DNA from: Lentibacillus salicampi
GTDB taxonomy: Bacteria > Bacillota > Bacilli > Bacillales > Amphibacillaceae
Direction: 5' to 3'
NCBI RefSeq assembly: GCF_004565465.1
Contig: NZ_SRHY01000004.1
Location: 62,001-126,000, forward strand
DNA length: 64,000 bases
Shown here: one piece after another, positions 43,228-52,616 of the stretch
Layout: the number at the start of each line of letters is the position of its first letter
How positions within the stretch are numbered: position 1 is the first letter of the stretch
Position numbers and translations under genes: made by a program
The notes under the pieces: model-generated
What the model was told of the DNA's origin: nothing
The model's input: only the letters and a program-made list of their open reading frames with translations
The model's database searches: none

Positions 43228-43801
43228 TATCATTTGGGCGTTTATGGCAGCTGTCGGAATCGTTTATGCCATGTTTAATGGAACGATGGACGAGGTCAAT
43301 AAGGCTTTATTTGAAAGTGCGGAAGAGGCTGTTACGTTGACGATTGGACTGATCAGTATATTGGTATTTTGGCTTGGCATTATGAAAATTGCCGAGGAAG
43401 CAGGGATATTAACATTTCTCGCTAACCTGTTCAGGCCAATTATTGTCCGGATTTTTCCTGACATTCCAAAGGATCACCCGGCAATGGGCTATATATTATC
43501 CAACATTACCGCTAACATTTTTGGTTTGGGGAATGCTGCGACACCAATGGGGATTAAAGCGATGGAGCAAATGAAGGAGTTGAGTGGGACAGATACGGCT
43601 TCCAGATCTATGATCACATTTCTCGCTTTAAATACATCCAGTCTCACACTTATTCCAACAACTGTCATTTCTATCCGGATGCAATATGGTTCTGGATCTC
43701 CAACTGAGATTGTGGCAACTACCATTATCGCAACACTTATTTCATCAGTCAGTGCACTGATCATTGATCGTATCTTTTATTACAGAAGCCTTAGGAGGTG
43801 A
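43220..43801 (+). CDS. spmA: Spore maturation protein A
   Basis: Membrane protein needed for spore core dehydration. It is a nucleoside-recognition (Gate) domain protein of 193 aa with about five helices; conserved GYILSNITANIFGLGNAATPMGIKAM, given in part, and FLALNTSSLTLIPTTVI. ATG 43220 (MVNIIW) equals the B. subtilis start; the frame from TTG 43211 is rejected. It overlaps dacB and is followed at once by spmB. Confidence 0.94.
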   Translation: MVNIIWAFMAAVGIVYAMFNGTMDEVNKALFESAEEAVTLTIGLISILVFWLGIMKIAEEAGILTFLANLFRPIIVRIFPDIPKDHPAMGYILSNITANIFGLGNAATPMGIKAMEQMKELSGTDTASRSMITFLALNTSSLTLIPTTVISIRMQYGSGSPTEIVATTIIATLISSVSALIIDRIFYYRSLRR

Positions 43802-43805
43802 TAAG

Positions 43806-44336
43806 TTGGGTGTTATAACGCTAATCAGTACGTGGCTGATACCATGTTTCCTTCTGGTTGTACTTTTTGTGGCAACATGGAAGCGGGTGCCTACATATGA
43901 AATGTTTGTGGAAGGGGGGAAAGACGGTGTCAAAATGGCATTTTCTTTACTTCCCTTTTTAGTAGGTATGATTGTGGCCATATCGATACTTCGGAGCTCA
44001 GGGGCATTGGACGCATTTATTCAGTTTATTTCACCTTTGCTCATATTCATCGGTGTACCACCGGAAATCATTCCACTGGCAATGGTAAGACCCATTTCCG
44101 GGACGGCAGCTTTAGGGATGACGACTGAATTAATCGGGACACATGGTCCTGATTCATTTATAGGCAAACTGGCGTCCACCATGCAGGGAAGCACAGATAC
44201 AACCCTTTATATATTAACCATTTATTTCGGTGCAGTTGGTATCCGAAAAATGCGATACGCGCTTAAAGTTGGACTGTTAGCTGACCTGGTTGGTATAATT
44301 GCTTCGATCATTATTGTAACGTTAATATTTGGATAA
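43806..44336 (+). CDS. spmB: Spore maturation protein B
   Basis: Partner of SpmA with the second Gate-domain half; 176 aa. Conserved motifs are VPTYEMFVEGGKDGVKMAF, VRPISGTAALGMTTELI and MQGSTDTTLYILT. The most likely start is TTG 43806, five bases behind AGGAGGTG (43793-43800); the open frame to 43764 inside spmA lacks a site. A stem-loop follows at 44345-44373. Confidence 0.93.
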   Translation: MGVITLISTWLIPCFLLVVLFVATWKRVPTYEMFVEGGKDGVKMAFSLLPFLVGMIVAISILRSSGALDAFIQFISPLLIFIGVPPEIIPLAMVRPISGTAALGMTTELIGTHGPDSFIGKLASTMQGSTDTTLYILTIYFGAVGIRKMRYALKVGLLADLVGIIASIIIVTLIFG

Positions 44337-44344
44337 ACTGTTGA

Positions 44345-44373
44345 AATAGCGTTAACATATGATTAACGCTATT
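44345..44373 (+). terminator. Stem-loop after spmB
   Basis: AATAGCGTTAA / TTAACGCTATT with loop CATATGA, nine bases past the stop. The following ATTATG is only weakly T-rich. Confidence 0.6.
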
Positions 44374-44417
44374 ATTATGCAGAAATTAAAGAAGGCTGTT
44401 TCAAAATGCTGTTGTTC

Positions 44418-44930
44418 TTGACACAAAAAACCATAAACTGCGACACAAGTGCTGGAATGTTTTCTATAAGTAACTTTTCAGTCCACCGTCCGGGATCGCT
44501 ACGGGCGGATGCGCACCTTAGGGCACGGCCTCAGCCTCCTCGCGGAAAACCGTCGCTGCGGGGTCTTCGGACTCGTGCTTTTCCCGCAGGAGTCACCGCC
44601 CTCCGCTCACCCGGACTAGTGAAGTGGTTTTAAACGTATTTCTATCACGACTCCTGGACCAGTCAATAAAACCAGCGGAGGAAATACACGGAGACTCCTG
44701 TGGGAGCAGAGGCCTGGATGAGACCCCTTAGTGCTTAGCTCGAGGAGGCTCATCAGCCGCCCACGGAAAGCGACGAGCAAAACATCCGCCGAGTTAGCTG
44801 CGAGTTGCGAGGAGTGCTGCTTCCCGCAATCACTTGCAACACGACGATCACCAAGTGTATTTCCGCAGCGGTAGTTTAACACTCATAAAACGTTACGTCG
44901 CAGTTTATCTCAACTATGAAGAAGCAACAA
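44418..44930. repeat. Long palindrome-bounded element, family B, copy 2
   Basis: About 510 bp between spmB and rluB with exact termini ATAAACTGCGAC (44433-44444) and GTCGCAGTTTAT (44897-44908). The interior is the reverse complement of the copy at 2850-3335, while the sequences outside the termini (GACACAAAA.CC left, CTCAACTA.GA right) keep the same direction in both copies. GC-rich palindromic blocks include CCGCTCACCCGGACTAGTG. No coding potential is visible. Confidence 0.8.
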
Positions 44931-44964
44931 TATTTAAAAAAATGACTTTCAAGAAAATGGTGAT

Positions 44965-45711
44965 ATGATGACACACTCATTGGAACGACTGCAAAAAGTA
45001 ATTGCCCAAAGCGGTGTAACATCCCGCAGAAAAGCGGAAAAACTGATAGTTGACGGTAAAGTAAAGGTCAATGATAAAACAGTAACCGAATTGGGGTCAA
45101 AAGTAAGCCTGCATGATAACATCGACGTTAACGGGGTGCGTCTGGAGAAAGAAGAACCGGTCTATTATATTCTATACAAACCAAGGGGCGTTATTTCCAG
45201 TGTACAGGATGATAAAGACCGAAAAGTTGTAACAGATTATCTGGGAGAAATCCCAGAACGTATTTACCCAATCGGCAGACTGGATTATGACACATCCGGC
45301 ATTCTGCTGTTGACAAATGACGGGGAATTTGCCAATCTGCTCATGCATCCGAGATATGGTATTGATAAAGTTTATGTTGCGAAAATTAAAGGGATACCGG
45401 ACAAGCGTGAGCTGAACACGTTGCGGAAAGGTGTCCGTTCCGAGGGCGATCTGTTGAAAATCATTCGATACAAAATCCTTGAAACAGACAGGCAAAAAAA
45501 TAGCATGATTCTTGAAATGACTCTTCACGAAGGAAAAAACAAACATATAAGACGGATGATGGATGTATTGGGCTATCCGGTTTCCAAGCTGAAACGGGAA
45601 AGATATGGTCTCCTGACACTTAAGGGAATGCAGCCAGGTGATTACCGCCGTCTTACGCCACATGAGGTAAAAAAAATGCGGTTGTCAGCCCGCGATGAAA
45701 TTGTTGATTAA
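44965..45711 (+). CDS. rluB: 23S rRNA pseudouridine synthase RluB
   Basis: Modifies a uridine in 23S rRNA helix 80-93 region. An N-terminal S4 RNA-binding domain (residues 5-60; LQKVIAQSGVTSRRKAEKLI) is followed by an RsuA/RluB catalytic domain with GRLDYDTSGILLLTNDG, whose aspartate is the nucleophile, and the KHIRRMM signature. It has 248 aa. Two tandem ATGs (44965, 44968) follow GGTGAT. It stands between spmB and resA, as ypuL does in B. subtilis. Confidence 0.95.
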   Translation: MMTHSLERLQKVIAQSGVTSRRKAEKLIVDGKVKVNDKTVTELGSKVSLHDNIDVNGVRLEKEEPVYYILYKPRGVISSVQDDKDRKVVTDYLGEIPERIYPIGRLDYDTSGILLLTNDGEFANLLMHPRYGIDKVYVAKIKGIPDKRELNTLRKGVRSEGDLLKIIRYKILETDRQKNSMILEMTLHEGKNKHIRRMMDVLGYPVSKLKRERYGLLTLKGMQPGDYRRLTPHEVKKMRLSARDEIVD

Positions 45712-45736
45712 TAGACAAATTTACAGCAATGATAAC

Positions 45737-45746
45737 ATGGTATAAT
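45737..45746 (+). promoter_or_regulatory. Extended -10 promoter of resA
   Basis: TGGTATAAT immediately upstream of the resA ribosome binding site region, with a weak -35. This fits a ResD-assisted sigma-A promoter as known for resABC. Confidence 0.45.
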
Positions 45747-45766
45747 GGCGTAGGGAGTGAGCATGC

Positions 45767-46342
45767 ATGAATACGAATCAAGCGAAAGCCAGCAAAAAAT
45801 ACAAAAAAAGAAACCGTCTGATTTTCAGAACAATTGTATTTGCAGTACTGCTTGTCGCCGTTATATATGCTTTAGTGACCAATTTGAGGCAGGACGAAAC
45901 AGCTGTTAATGCGGGAACGCAGGCACCCGATTTCAAACTTGAACAAATAAACGATCACAACGAACGTGAAACCGTTCAATTGAGTGACCTGAATGGCAAA
46001 GGCGTCATGCTGAATTTTTGGGGCACATGGTGTGAACCATGTGAAGACGAGATGCCCTATATGGAAAAACTTTATCCTGAGTATAAAGAAAAGGGAATCG
46101 AGATTGTTGCGGTTAATCTTGATACGACGCAATTTGTTGTTGACCGGTTCATTAACAAACATGATTTGACATTCCCTGTACCATATGATTCCACCAAGGA
46201 AGTCATGCACGCTTATAATATCGACCCACTGCCAACCACATTTTTCATTAACCCTGATGGGGAAATTGAAGAAGTTGTTGAAGGTGGCCTGACGTTGGAC
46301 AGGATTGAAGGGCACCTACAGCAGATACTGCCTGAACAGTAG
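45767..46342 (+). CDS. resA: Thiol-disulfide oxidoreductase ResA
   Basis: Membrane-anchored thioredoxin-like protein that reduces apocytochrome c heme-binding cysteines on the outer face of the membrane. The anchor helix is at residues 19-39. The active site is WGTWCEPCEDE with C89 and C92, the CEPC motif characteristic of ResA, and the family glutamate and cis-proline (DPLPTTFFI) are present. It has 191 aa. It opens the resABCDE operon. Confidence 0.96.
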   Translation: MNTNQAKASKKYKKRNRLIFRTIVFAVLLVAVIYALVTNLRQDETAVNAGTQAPDFKLEQINDHNERETVQLSDLNGKGVMLNFWGTWCEPCEDEMPYMEKLYPEYKEKGIEIVAVNLDTTQFVVDRFINKHDLTFPVPYDSTKEVMHAYNIDPLPTTFFINPDGEIEEVVEGGLTLDRIEGHLQQILPEQ

Positions 46343-46369
46343 GAAATGTGTTAATTGTGAGGGATTCAA

Positions 46370-48004
46370 ATGGCGAAAATAAAATGTGAATGCGGGCATA
46401 TTAACCCGGAAGGTACCGTTCTTTGTGAGGCATGCGGTAAACCAGTGGAAGAAAACCAGCATATCGACGGCAATGATAAACAGAAGCTGCTTAATATGCG
46501 GTATGATGGGAGCGCCCGCAGGTCACAGACATACAATAAATCAATTATCGATAAGTTATGGAATTTCTTTTCCTCGGTAAAAGTTGGAGTCTGGCTGATT
46601 GTGCTGGCTTTAATTGCTTCGGGAATTGGAACCATTTTCCCCCAGGAACAGTACATACCGGCAAATGCCGTTTCACGCGACCCGTCCATTTATTATGAGG
46701 ATCAGTATGGTATTTTCGGTCTCATTTATTATCAATTGGGTTTTCATAATTTATACAGCTCGTGGTGGTATTTGCTTTTAATTGCGTTAATCGGGATTTC
46801 ACTTGTTGTGTGCAGTATAGACCGGTTTGTTCCATTGTACAAAGCACTGAAACGACAGAAACCGAGGCGTCATACGCAATTTCTAAAACGGCAACGATTA
46901 TTCAGCCAAACAGATGACGTGACAGATGACGATAAAGCAAAACTTAAATCTAATCTCAAGAAAAAACGATACAAAGTATATGAAGAAAATGGTCACCTAT
47001 TGGCTGAAAAAGGCCGTTTTTCCCGCTGGGGCCCCTATGTGAACCATATCGGACTGATTATTGTTCTGATTGCGGCCTTGTTACGTATGACACCGCTTAT
47101 GTATATGGAAGAATATGTCTGGGTCAGAGAAGGCGAACAGACCGTCATTCCCGGAACAGACAGTGAATACTACCTGGAGAATAAAGAATTCGTTTTGGAA
47201 ACATATGACAAGGATGACGAACGATACCAGGAAGCACTTGAAATGCAAGGGGATGTCGTCAAAAATTACCAGACGAATGTCGCCATATACAAAGATAGTG
47301 GGGAACAAGTGGCAGGCGCAAAACCTGAACTCGACAAAGTAACGGAAGACGAAATCCGCCTTAATCATCCATTGGAAGTTGACGGCTTTACGTTGTTCCA
47401 GTCCGGCTATCAGAATAATGAATTCAAAAACATGACGTTCAAGATCCACGAGACAGACGATAATGATGAAAAGTCTCTTGGTTCATTCACGATTGATTTA
47501 TCATCACCTAAAGATAAATACGAATTGGACAACGGCTTTACTGTTGCTGTGAACCAATATTATCCCGATTATGAATTGGATGAAGGTGAACCAAGGTCGA
47601 AAACCAACTATCCCAGGAAACCAGCTTTTGTCTTCAGCGTTCATACACCAGATGGCGAAGAACCTGAAATGAGTTTCGTCGGGGTTGGTAATAATGTTGA
47701 CCCAACCGGAGAAAATGATTACAAACTGGGTATCGAGGATTTTGATATGCGCTATGCCAGTGGATTGAGTGTGAAACGTGATTACACATTACCATTCTTT
47801 ATAATTGGGGCAGCCATCTTCATGATCGGTGTTATCCAAGGCATGTACTGGCAGCACCGCAGAGTATGGATACATCCGGAAGGTGAAGGTGTTATGGTGG
47901 CTGGTCACACCAACAAAAACTGGTTTGGCCTAAAAAAAGATATTGAACAGGTTATAGAAGATACAGATGTGGAAATGGTCACTGATCAACAAGAACTTAA
48001 GTAA
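46370..48004 (+). CDS. resB: Cytochrome c biogenesis protein ResB
   Basis: System II cytochrome c maturation component that works with CcsA/ResC to deliver heme. It has 544 aa. The N-terminus carries a zinc-ribbon-like KCECGHINPEG...LCEACG, as in B. subtilis ResB. Membrane helices lie around 78-98, 125-150 and 218-240, followed by a large extracytoplasmic domain and a last helix near 470-490. It is 27 bp after resA. Confidence 0.95.
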   Translation: MAKIKCECGHINPEGTVLCEACGKPVEENQHIDGNDKQKLLNMRYDGSARRSQTYNKSIIDKLWNFFSSVKVGVWLIVLALIASGIGTIFPQEQYIPANAVSRDPSIYYEDQYGIFGLIYYQLGFHNLYSSWWYLLLIALIGISLVVCSIDRFVPLYKALKRQKPRRHTQFLKRQRLFSQTDDVTDDDKAKLKSNLKKKRYKVYEENGHLLAEKGRFSRWGPYVNHIGLIIVLIAALLRMTPLMYMEEYVWVREGEQTVIPGTDSEYYLENKEFVLETYDKDDERYQEALEMQGDVVKNYQTNVAIYKDSGEQVAGAKPELDKVTEDEIRLNHPLEVDGFTLFQSGYQNNEFKNMTFKIHETDDNDEKSLGSFTIDLSSPKDKYELDNGFTVAVNQYYPDYELDEGEPRSKTNYPRKPAFVFSVHTPDGEEPEMSFVGVGNNVDPTGENDYKLGIEDFDMRYASGLSVKRDYTLPFFIIGAAIFMIGVIQGMYWQHRRVWIHPEGEGVMVAGHTNKNWFGLKKDIEQVIEDTDVEMVTDQQELK

Positions 48005-48035
48005 TTGATCACAGGCCTAAAAGGAGGGCATATGA

Positions 48036-49226
48036 ATGGATTCGATGGCAAATATCAGCGGTACAGCGCTGTATATCGCGTTTGTTCTTTACTTTATAGC
48101 CACCATATTTTTTGGTGCGACCGTTAAACAAAAGAAGCAGGATACCAGCAAAAGCGTAAGTGGCGCGATCGGTATTACAATCACCATGATTGGTTTTTTG
48201 GTACAAATCGTTTACTTTGTAACGAGGTGGATAGCAAGTGGACATGCTCCTGTCAGTAACTTGTTTGAGTTCATGACATTTTTCGGTATGGGGTTGGTGT
48301 TTGCATTCATTATCCTCTACTTTATTTACAAATTGAATATACTGGGATTGTTTGCACTCCCGATCGCGATGATTGTGATTGCCTATGCCAGCGTATTTCC
48401 GACTGAAATATCACCGCTTAGTGCATCACTTCAAAGTCACTGGCTGTATATTCATGTGACGACCGTATCATTGTCATATGGCATTTTATCAATCAGTTTT
48501 GTGGCAGGTCTTATTTATCTGATCAGACAGATTGATCAGACAAGACGAAGCAAACGGACGACCTGGCTGGAAGTTGTGTTGGTTTCCTTATTCGTTTTTG
48601 TCGGATTCAGTATCATATCTCTCGTCTTCAATGTTTCAGGATACAGTGCCGAATTTGAATATTCATTCAATGGTGAGACCGTCACAACAGATTATCACCT
48701 GCCACCCATTGTTGGACCAAATGAAGGAAATTTATTGACGGGTGACAGGATGAATCCGTTTTTTGAGGCACCCGGATGGATGCAAGGTGTTGAGGCATCC
48801 CGTAAATTCAATACAATCATATGGTCAACGCTCACCGGGCTACTGTTGTATGGGGTTGTCAGATTGATTCTTCGTAAGCGTATTGGAGCAGCTATTCAAC
48901 CATTACTGAAAAAGGTCAAACCAGACCTTCTTGATGAAGTGTCTTACCGGGCAGTCGCCATCGGTTTCCCATTGTTCACATTGGGCGGACTCATCTTTGC
49001 ATCTATTTGGGCTCATTATGCCTGGGATCGCTTCTGGGGCTGGGATCCGAAAGAGGTATGGGCTCTCGTCACCTGGTTCTTTTACGCAGCGTTTCTGCAT
49101 TTGCGGCTTTCAAGAGGATGGCATGGCGAGCGATCAGCCTGGCTTGCTGTTGGGGGATTTGCGATTATTTTGTTCAATCTGATTGCTGTCAACCTCGTTC
49201 TGGCAGGGCTTCACTCGTATGCATAA
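48036..49226 (+). CDS. resC: Cytochrome c biogenesis protein ResC/CcsA (heme handling)
   Basis: Polytopic heme-handling protein of System II, 396 aa with about eight helices. The tryptophan-rich WWD-type motif [18 protein letters not shown] in the C-terminal third binds heme, with flanking conserved histidines in HYAWD and GWHGERSAW. The start follows AAAGGAGGGCAT. It lies between resB and resD in the usual order. Confidence 0.95.
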   Translation: MDSMANISGTALYIAFVLYFIATIFFGATVKQKKQDTSKSVSGAIGITITMIGFLVQIVYFVTRWIASGHAPVSNLFEFMTFFGMGLVFAFIILYFIYKLNILGLFALPIAMIVIAYASVFPTEISPLSASLQSHWLYIHVTTVSLSYGILSISFVAGLIYLIRQIDQTRRSKRTTWLEVVLVSLFVFVGFSIISLVFNVSGYSAEFEYSFNGETVTTDYHLPPIVGPNEGNLLTGDRMNPFFEAPGWMQGVEASRKFNTIIWSTLTGLLLYGVVRLILRKRIGAAIQPLLKKVKPDLLDEVSYRAVAIGFPLFTLGGLIFASIWAHYAWDRFWGWDPKEVWALVTWFFYAAFLHLRLSRGWHGERSAWLAVGGFAIILFNLIAVNLVLAGLHSYA

Positions 49227-49256
49227 CCATTAATGTTCAAAGGAGGGTGAAGATAA

Positions 49257-49973
49257 ATGAATACAAATCCGAGAATCCTGGTTGTAGATGATGAAGAACG
49301 GATACGCAGGCTGGTGCAAATGTATCTTGAAAAAGAAGATTTTCTTGTTGAAGAAGCGGAAAACGGTAAAGAAGCATTGGAGCTGGCATTAAACACCGAC
49401 TACGATGTTATATTGCTGGATATTATGATGCCGGAGATGGATGGTATTGAAGTTACAAAGGAATTGCGCAAGGAGAAAGAAACGCCCATTATCATGCTGA
49501 CGGCAAAGGGGGAGGAATCCAACCGCGTCCAAGGATTTGAAGTCGGAACGGATGACTACATTGTTAAACCGTTCAGCCCAAGAGAGGTCGTTCTCCGGGT
49601 AAAGGCCGTTTTAAAGCGGGTTTCTTCCAACAGTTATCATGAAGCGGAAAAACCGACGAAAAATTTGCTCGTATTCCCTCATTTGACGATTGACTATGAT
49701 GCCCATCGTGTCACATCCGATGGTATCGAAGTCAGTCTTACACCGAAAGAATATGAACTGTTATGTTTTCTGGCTGAAGCACCTGATAAAGTGTTCAGCC
49801 GCGAAGTTTTACTAAAGGAAGTATGGGAATATGAATTCTTTGGGGATTTGCGTACAGTTGATACACATGTGAAACGTTTGCGGGAAAAATTAAATTATGT
49901 ATCCAAGCAAGCAGCAGACTTGATTGTGACTGTTTGGGGCGTCGGATATAAATTTGAGGTAGATGATGCATAA
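49257..49973 (+). CDS. resD: Response regulator ResD
   Basis: OmpR/PhoB-family regulator of aerobic/anaerobic respiration and of resABC. It has 238 aa. The receiver domain carries acidic pair D11/D12, phospho-acceptor D55 in ILLDIMMPEMD and K in DYIVKPF. The winged-helix DNA-binding domain ends VWGVGYKFE. Its stop overlaps the resE start by one base (TAATG). Confidence 0.96.
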   Translation: MNTNPRILVVDDEERIRRLVQMYLEKEDFLVEEAENGKEALELALNTDYDVILLDIMMPEMDGIEVTKELRKEKETPIIMLTAKGEESNRVQGFEVGTDDYIVKPFSPREVVLRVKAVLKRVSSNSYHEAEKPTKNLLVFPHLTIDYDAHRVTSDGIEVSLTPKEYELLCFLAEAPDKVFSREVLLKEVWEYEFFGDLRTVDTHVKRLREKLNYVSKQAADLIVTVWGVGYKFEVDDA

Positions 49974-51736
49974 TGTTTTGGCGTAGTGTTGTAGGCAAAC
50001 TAGCAATAACGATATTATTGCTAGTTTCTTTTGTATTATTTATTTTAACAATTTTATTATTGGAGTTCTTTGAAAGCTTTCATGTCGATGAAGCTGAAAA
50101 TGATATGATGCAGACAGCAACAAAGATATCCCAAATGGTTGAACAATATGATGATCAGGAACTGGCGTTGGAAAATGTAGAATTGGTTAAAGACCCGGTA
50201 AGTCGGATTACCATTATTTATGGAGATGGAACATTACAGACAACGGACAGCGCTGATAATGATTTAAATGAGTTTAGTTCACAATGGCTGCGGAATGACG
50301 ACGAGCTAAAGAATGTTTTTACGAATGGTGTGGATGTCAAGAAAGAGATTATGCTTCCAAATAGTAACGTTGAAGCCATGATTGTTGGTACGCCAGTCAA
50401 TCAGAATGGGGCTGTTTTCATTTACCAGTCATTGGATATTCTGAATCAGACAAAAGCGGAAACGACAAAAATCATTTTTTTGGCGGCCGGTATTGCCATA
50501 TTTTTAACAACGATTTTTGCCTTTTTCCTGTCTACACGCATTACCTCGCCCTTAATTAAAATGCGAGAAGCGGCTCTTGATCTGACAAGAGGGGAATTCA
50601 ATACAAAAGTGCCGATTTTGACACATGATGAGATCGGTGAACTGGCGGTGGCCTTCAATCGAATGGGGAGACAGCTAAAATTTCATATCAATGCATTAAG
50701 GCAGGAAAAGGAACAGTTTTCAAGTATTGTCAGTTCAATGGCCGACGGGGTCATAACCTTGAATCGGAATGGTGATATGCTTGTGATTAATCCGCCTGCA
50801 GAAAATTTTATCGAAAAACTTTATTTTGAAAACGGCATTGAACCGGATGAGGATCATCAAAAATCTCCTGAGCCATTAAACGAAATTTTGCAAACTGTGA
50901 TCAAGGACGAAAAAGAGGTGATCCGGGAAATCAATACACAGGGCCGGACATGGGTTATGATCATGACGCCTTTGTATGACCAGTCTTATGTGCGCGGCGC
51001 CGTAGCTGTCATCCGTGATATGACGGAGGAAAGACGGCTGGATAAAATGCGGCAGGACTTTATTGCCAACGTTTCGCATGAATTGCGGACGCCTATATCA
51101 ATGCTGCAGGGGTATAGTGAAGCAATTGTTGATGATGTTGCGGAATCAAAAAAAGAAAAAAATGAACTCGCACAGATTATTCGTGAAGAATCACTCCGTA
51201 TGGGAAGGCTTGTCAATGAGCTCCTGGACCTTGCCCGTATGGAAGCGGGTCATATCATATTAAACAAGGGAAGTGTTGATCCGGGTAAATTTATGGAACG
51301 CATTTTAAAAAAGTTCAGAGGGATAGCTGAAGAAAATGATGTGCAGTTAATTCCGGAACAGAATCTTACAATTGCCGGCATATCAATGGATGCAGACCGG
51401 ATGGAACAAGTATTCACGAATCTGATTGATAATGCCATCAGACACACGGAAGAAAAAGGATATGTCAAAGTTGCGATTGGAAATACAGATACAGACCTTC
51501 ATATATCGATAGCGGATAATGGAAGCGGCATACCGGAAGAGGATATTCCCTTTGTTTTTGAACGTTTTTATAAAGCCGACAAATCACGAACACGAAACGG
51601 CAAGAAAAAGGGGACTGGGCTGGGTCTTGCGATTGCTAAGAATATAGTTGAAGCTCATGAAGGTACGATTAACGTTAAAAGCATGGTGGGTGAAGGCACA
51701 ACGTTTGAAATCAGAATCCCGTTGTATGTTGAATAG
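49973..51736 (+). CDS. resE: Sensor histidine kinase ResE
   Basis: Membrane kinase of the ResDE system, 587 aa. TM1 is at about residues 7-29, an extracytoplasmic sensor domain covers 30-160, and TM2 about 163-185. HAMP follows, then a PAS domain (about 245-350), the H box FIANVSHELRTPISM, N box TNLIDNAIRHTEEKG, G1 DNGSGIPEED, F box VFERFYKAD and G2 GTGLGLAIA. All kinase motifs are intact. It is coupled to resD. The next feature downstream is a cobalamin riboswitch, not sigX as in B. subtilis. Confidence 0.96.
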   Translation: MFWRSVVGKLAITILLLVSFVLFILTILLLEFFESFHVDEAENDMMQTATKISQMVEQYDDQELALENVELVKDPVSRITIIYGDGTLQTTDSADNDLNEFSSQWLRNDDELKNVFTNGVDVKKEIMLPNSNVEAMIVGTPVNQNGAVFIYQSLDILNQTKAETTKIIFLAAGIAIFLTTIFAFFLSTRITSPLIKMREAALDLTRGEFNTKVPILTHDEIGELAVAFNRMGRQLKFHINALRQEKEQFSSIVSSMADGVITLNRNGDMLVINPPAENFIEKLYFENGIEPDEDHQKSPEPLNEILQTVIKDEKEVIREINTQGRTWVMIMTPLYDQSYVRGAVAVIRDMTEERRLDKMRQDFIANVSHELRTPISMLQGYSEAIVDDVAESKKEKNELAQIIREESLRMGRLVNELLDLARMEAGHIILNKGSVDPGKFMERILKKFRGIAEENDVQLIPEQNLTIAGISMDADRMEQVFTNLIDNAIRHTEEKGYVKVAIGNTDTDLHISIADNGSGIPEEDIPFVFERFYKADKSRTRNGKKKGTGLGLAIAKNIVEAHEGTINVKSMVGEGTTFEIRIPLYVE

Positions 51737-51809
51737 AGCCTATCCTCAATCGTACTGGAAAAAACAATTGGTTTATGATATTATATTCCTGAAATTTTAA
51801 TAGGAATAA

Positions 51810-51985
51810 CAGATGTTGGTGTATTTGCTTAAAAGGGAATCCAGTGAAGAACTGGAACTGTCCTCGCAACTGTAAGTGATATACGAAATAAGCGTCAGCC
51901 ACTGTATGACATACCATATGGGAAGGGCTTAGAGTAGGTGAAAGTCACAAGTCAGTAGACCTGCCAATGTCTTATGTTTCAATGC
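51810..51985 (+). ncRNA. Cobalamin (adenosylcobalamin-type) riboswitch
   Basis: Contains the conserved order GGGAATCCAGTG, then CTGGAACTGTCCTCGCAACTG, split here from its flank, then AGCCACTG, GGGAAGGGCTTAGAGTAGGT and the B12 box CACAAGTCAGTAGACCTGCC (51946-51965). It lies 73 bp past resE and 190 bp before the lipoprotein gene. It should switch off expression when cobalamin is plentiful, through the terminator at 52059-52089. Confidence 0.93.
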
Positions 51986-52058
51986 TTCGGGGATTTGAGC
52001 GATTGGGGCAACCGAAAACGTGATATGGTTTCAGTATATATGTTTCGATTGTCTTTTG

Positions 52059-52089
52059 AGCTGACCTTTGAAGAGGGTTGGCTTTTTTT
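52059..52089 (+). terminator. Riboswitch expression-platform terminator
   Basis: AGCTGACC pairs with GGTTGGCT (two G-U wobbles), followed by a run of seven T. It is located between the cobalamin aptamer and the lipoprotein gene, so regulation is by premature termination. Confidence 0.75.
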
Positions 52090-52172
52090 CTGGTACTGTA
52101 CTGTCATTCCAGTAATGCTTTTGGTTTCCATCGCACGCAATTCCTTTAAAAAACTATGGGGAGGAAACAGAA

Positions 52173-52613
52173 ATGAACAAATGGTTTTTACGTCTTGCAT
52201 CATTATTTGTGGTGATCGGATTGCTGGCCGGCTGTGGTGCTGGTGAAGAGGATCAGACTGGATCAAACAATAGTAACATGCAGCCCGATACAAATGAAAG
52301 TGTAGACGGTGAGCTCAGTGAAGATGAGGTCCGCATAACAATAAGCAAGGATAATCAATCAGAATATATTGCTGAAGAAGAAATTGAAATTGAAGAAGGC
52401 GCTATTTTAATGGATGTCCTGCAAGAAAATTTTTATGTGAAGACTGGGGAAGACGGGCAATTTATCACGTCCATTGAACGGGTTCCAGCTGAAGAGGACG
52501 AGAAAAAAGCATGGCTTTTCGAGGTGAACGGCGAAACGGCCAATGTAGGTGCCGCCGAATATGAGCTTTCTCAGGGTGATGAAGTATCATTCGACTATCG
52601 GGCATGGGAATAA
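52173..52613 (+). CDS. DUF4430 lipoprotein, transcobalamin-like
   Basis: A 146-residue lipoprotein. Lipobox LLAGC has C21 as the acylated cysteine, followed by a low-complexity acidic linker (about 22-50) and one DUF4430 domain (about 55-145). That family shares its fold with the C-terminal domain of animal transcobalamin and intrinsic factor; the ILMDVLQENF and WLFEVNGETA blocks are its core. With a B12 riboswitch in front and an ECF S component three bases behind, capture of cobalamin or a precursor outside the membrane is the likely role. The start follows GGGGAGGAAAC. Confidence 0.85.
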   Translation: MNKWFLRLASLFVVIGLLAGCGAGEEDQTGSNNSNMQPDTNESVDGELSEDEVRITISKDNQSEYIAEEEIEIEEGAILMDVLQENFYVKTGEDGQFITSIERVPAEEDEKKAWLFEVNGETANVGAAEYELSQGDEVSFDYRAWE

Positions 52614-52616
52614 TGA

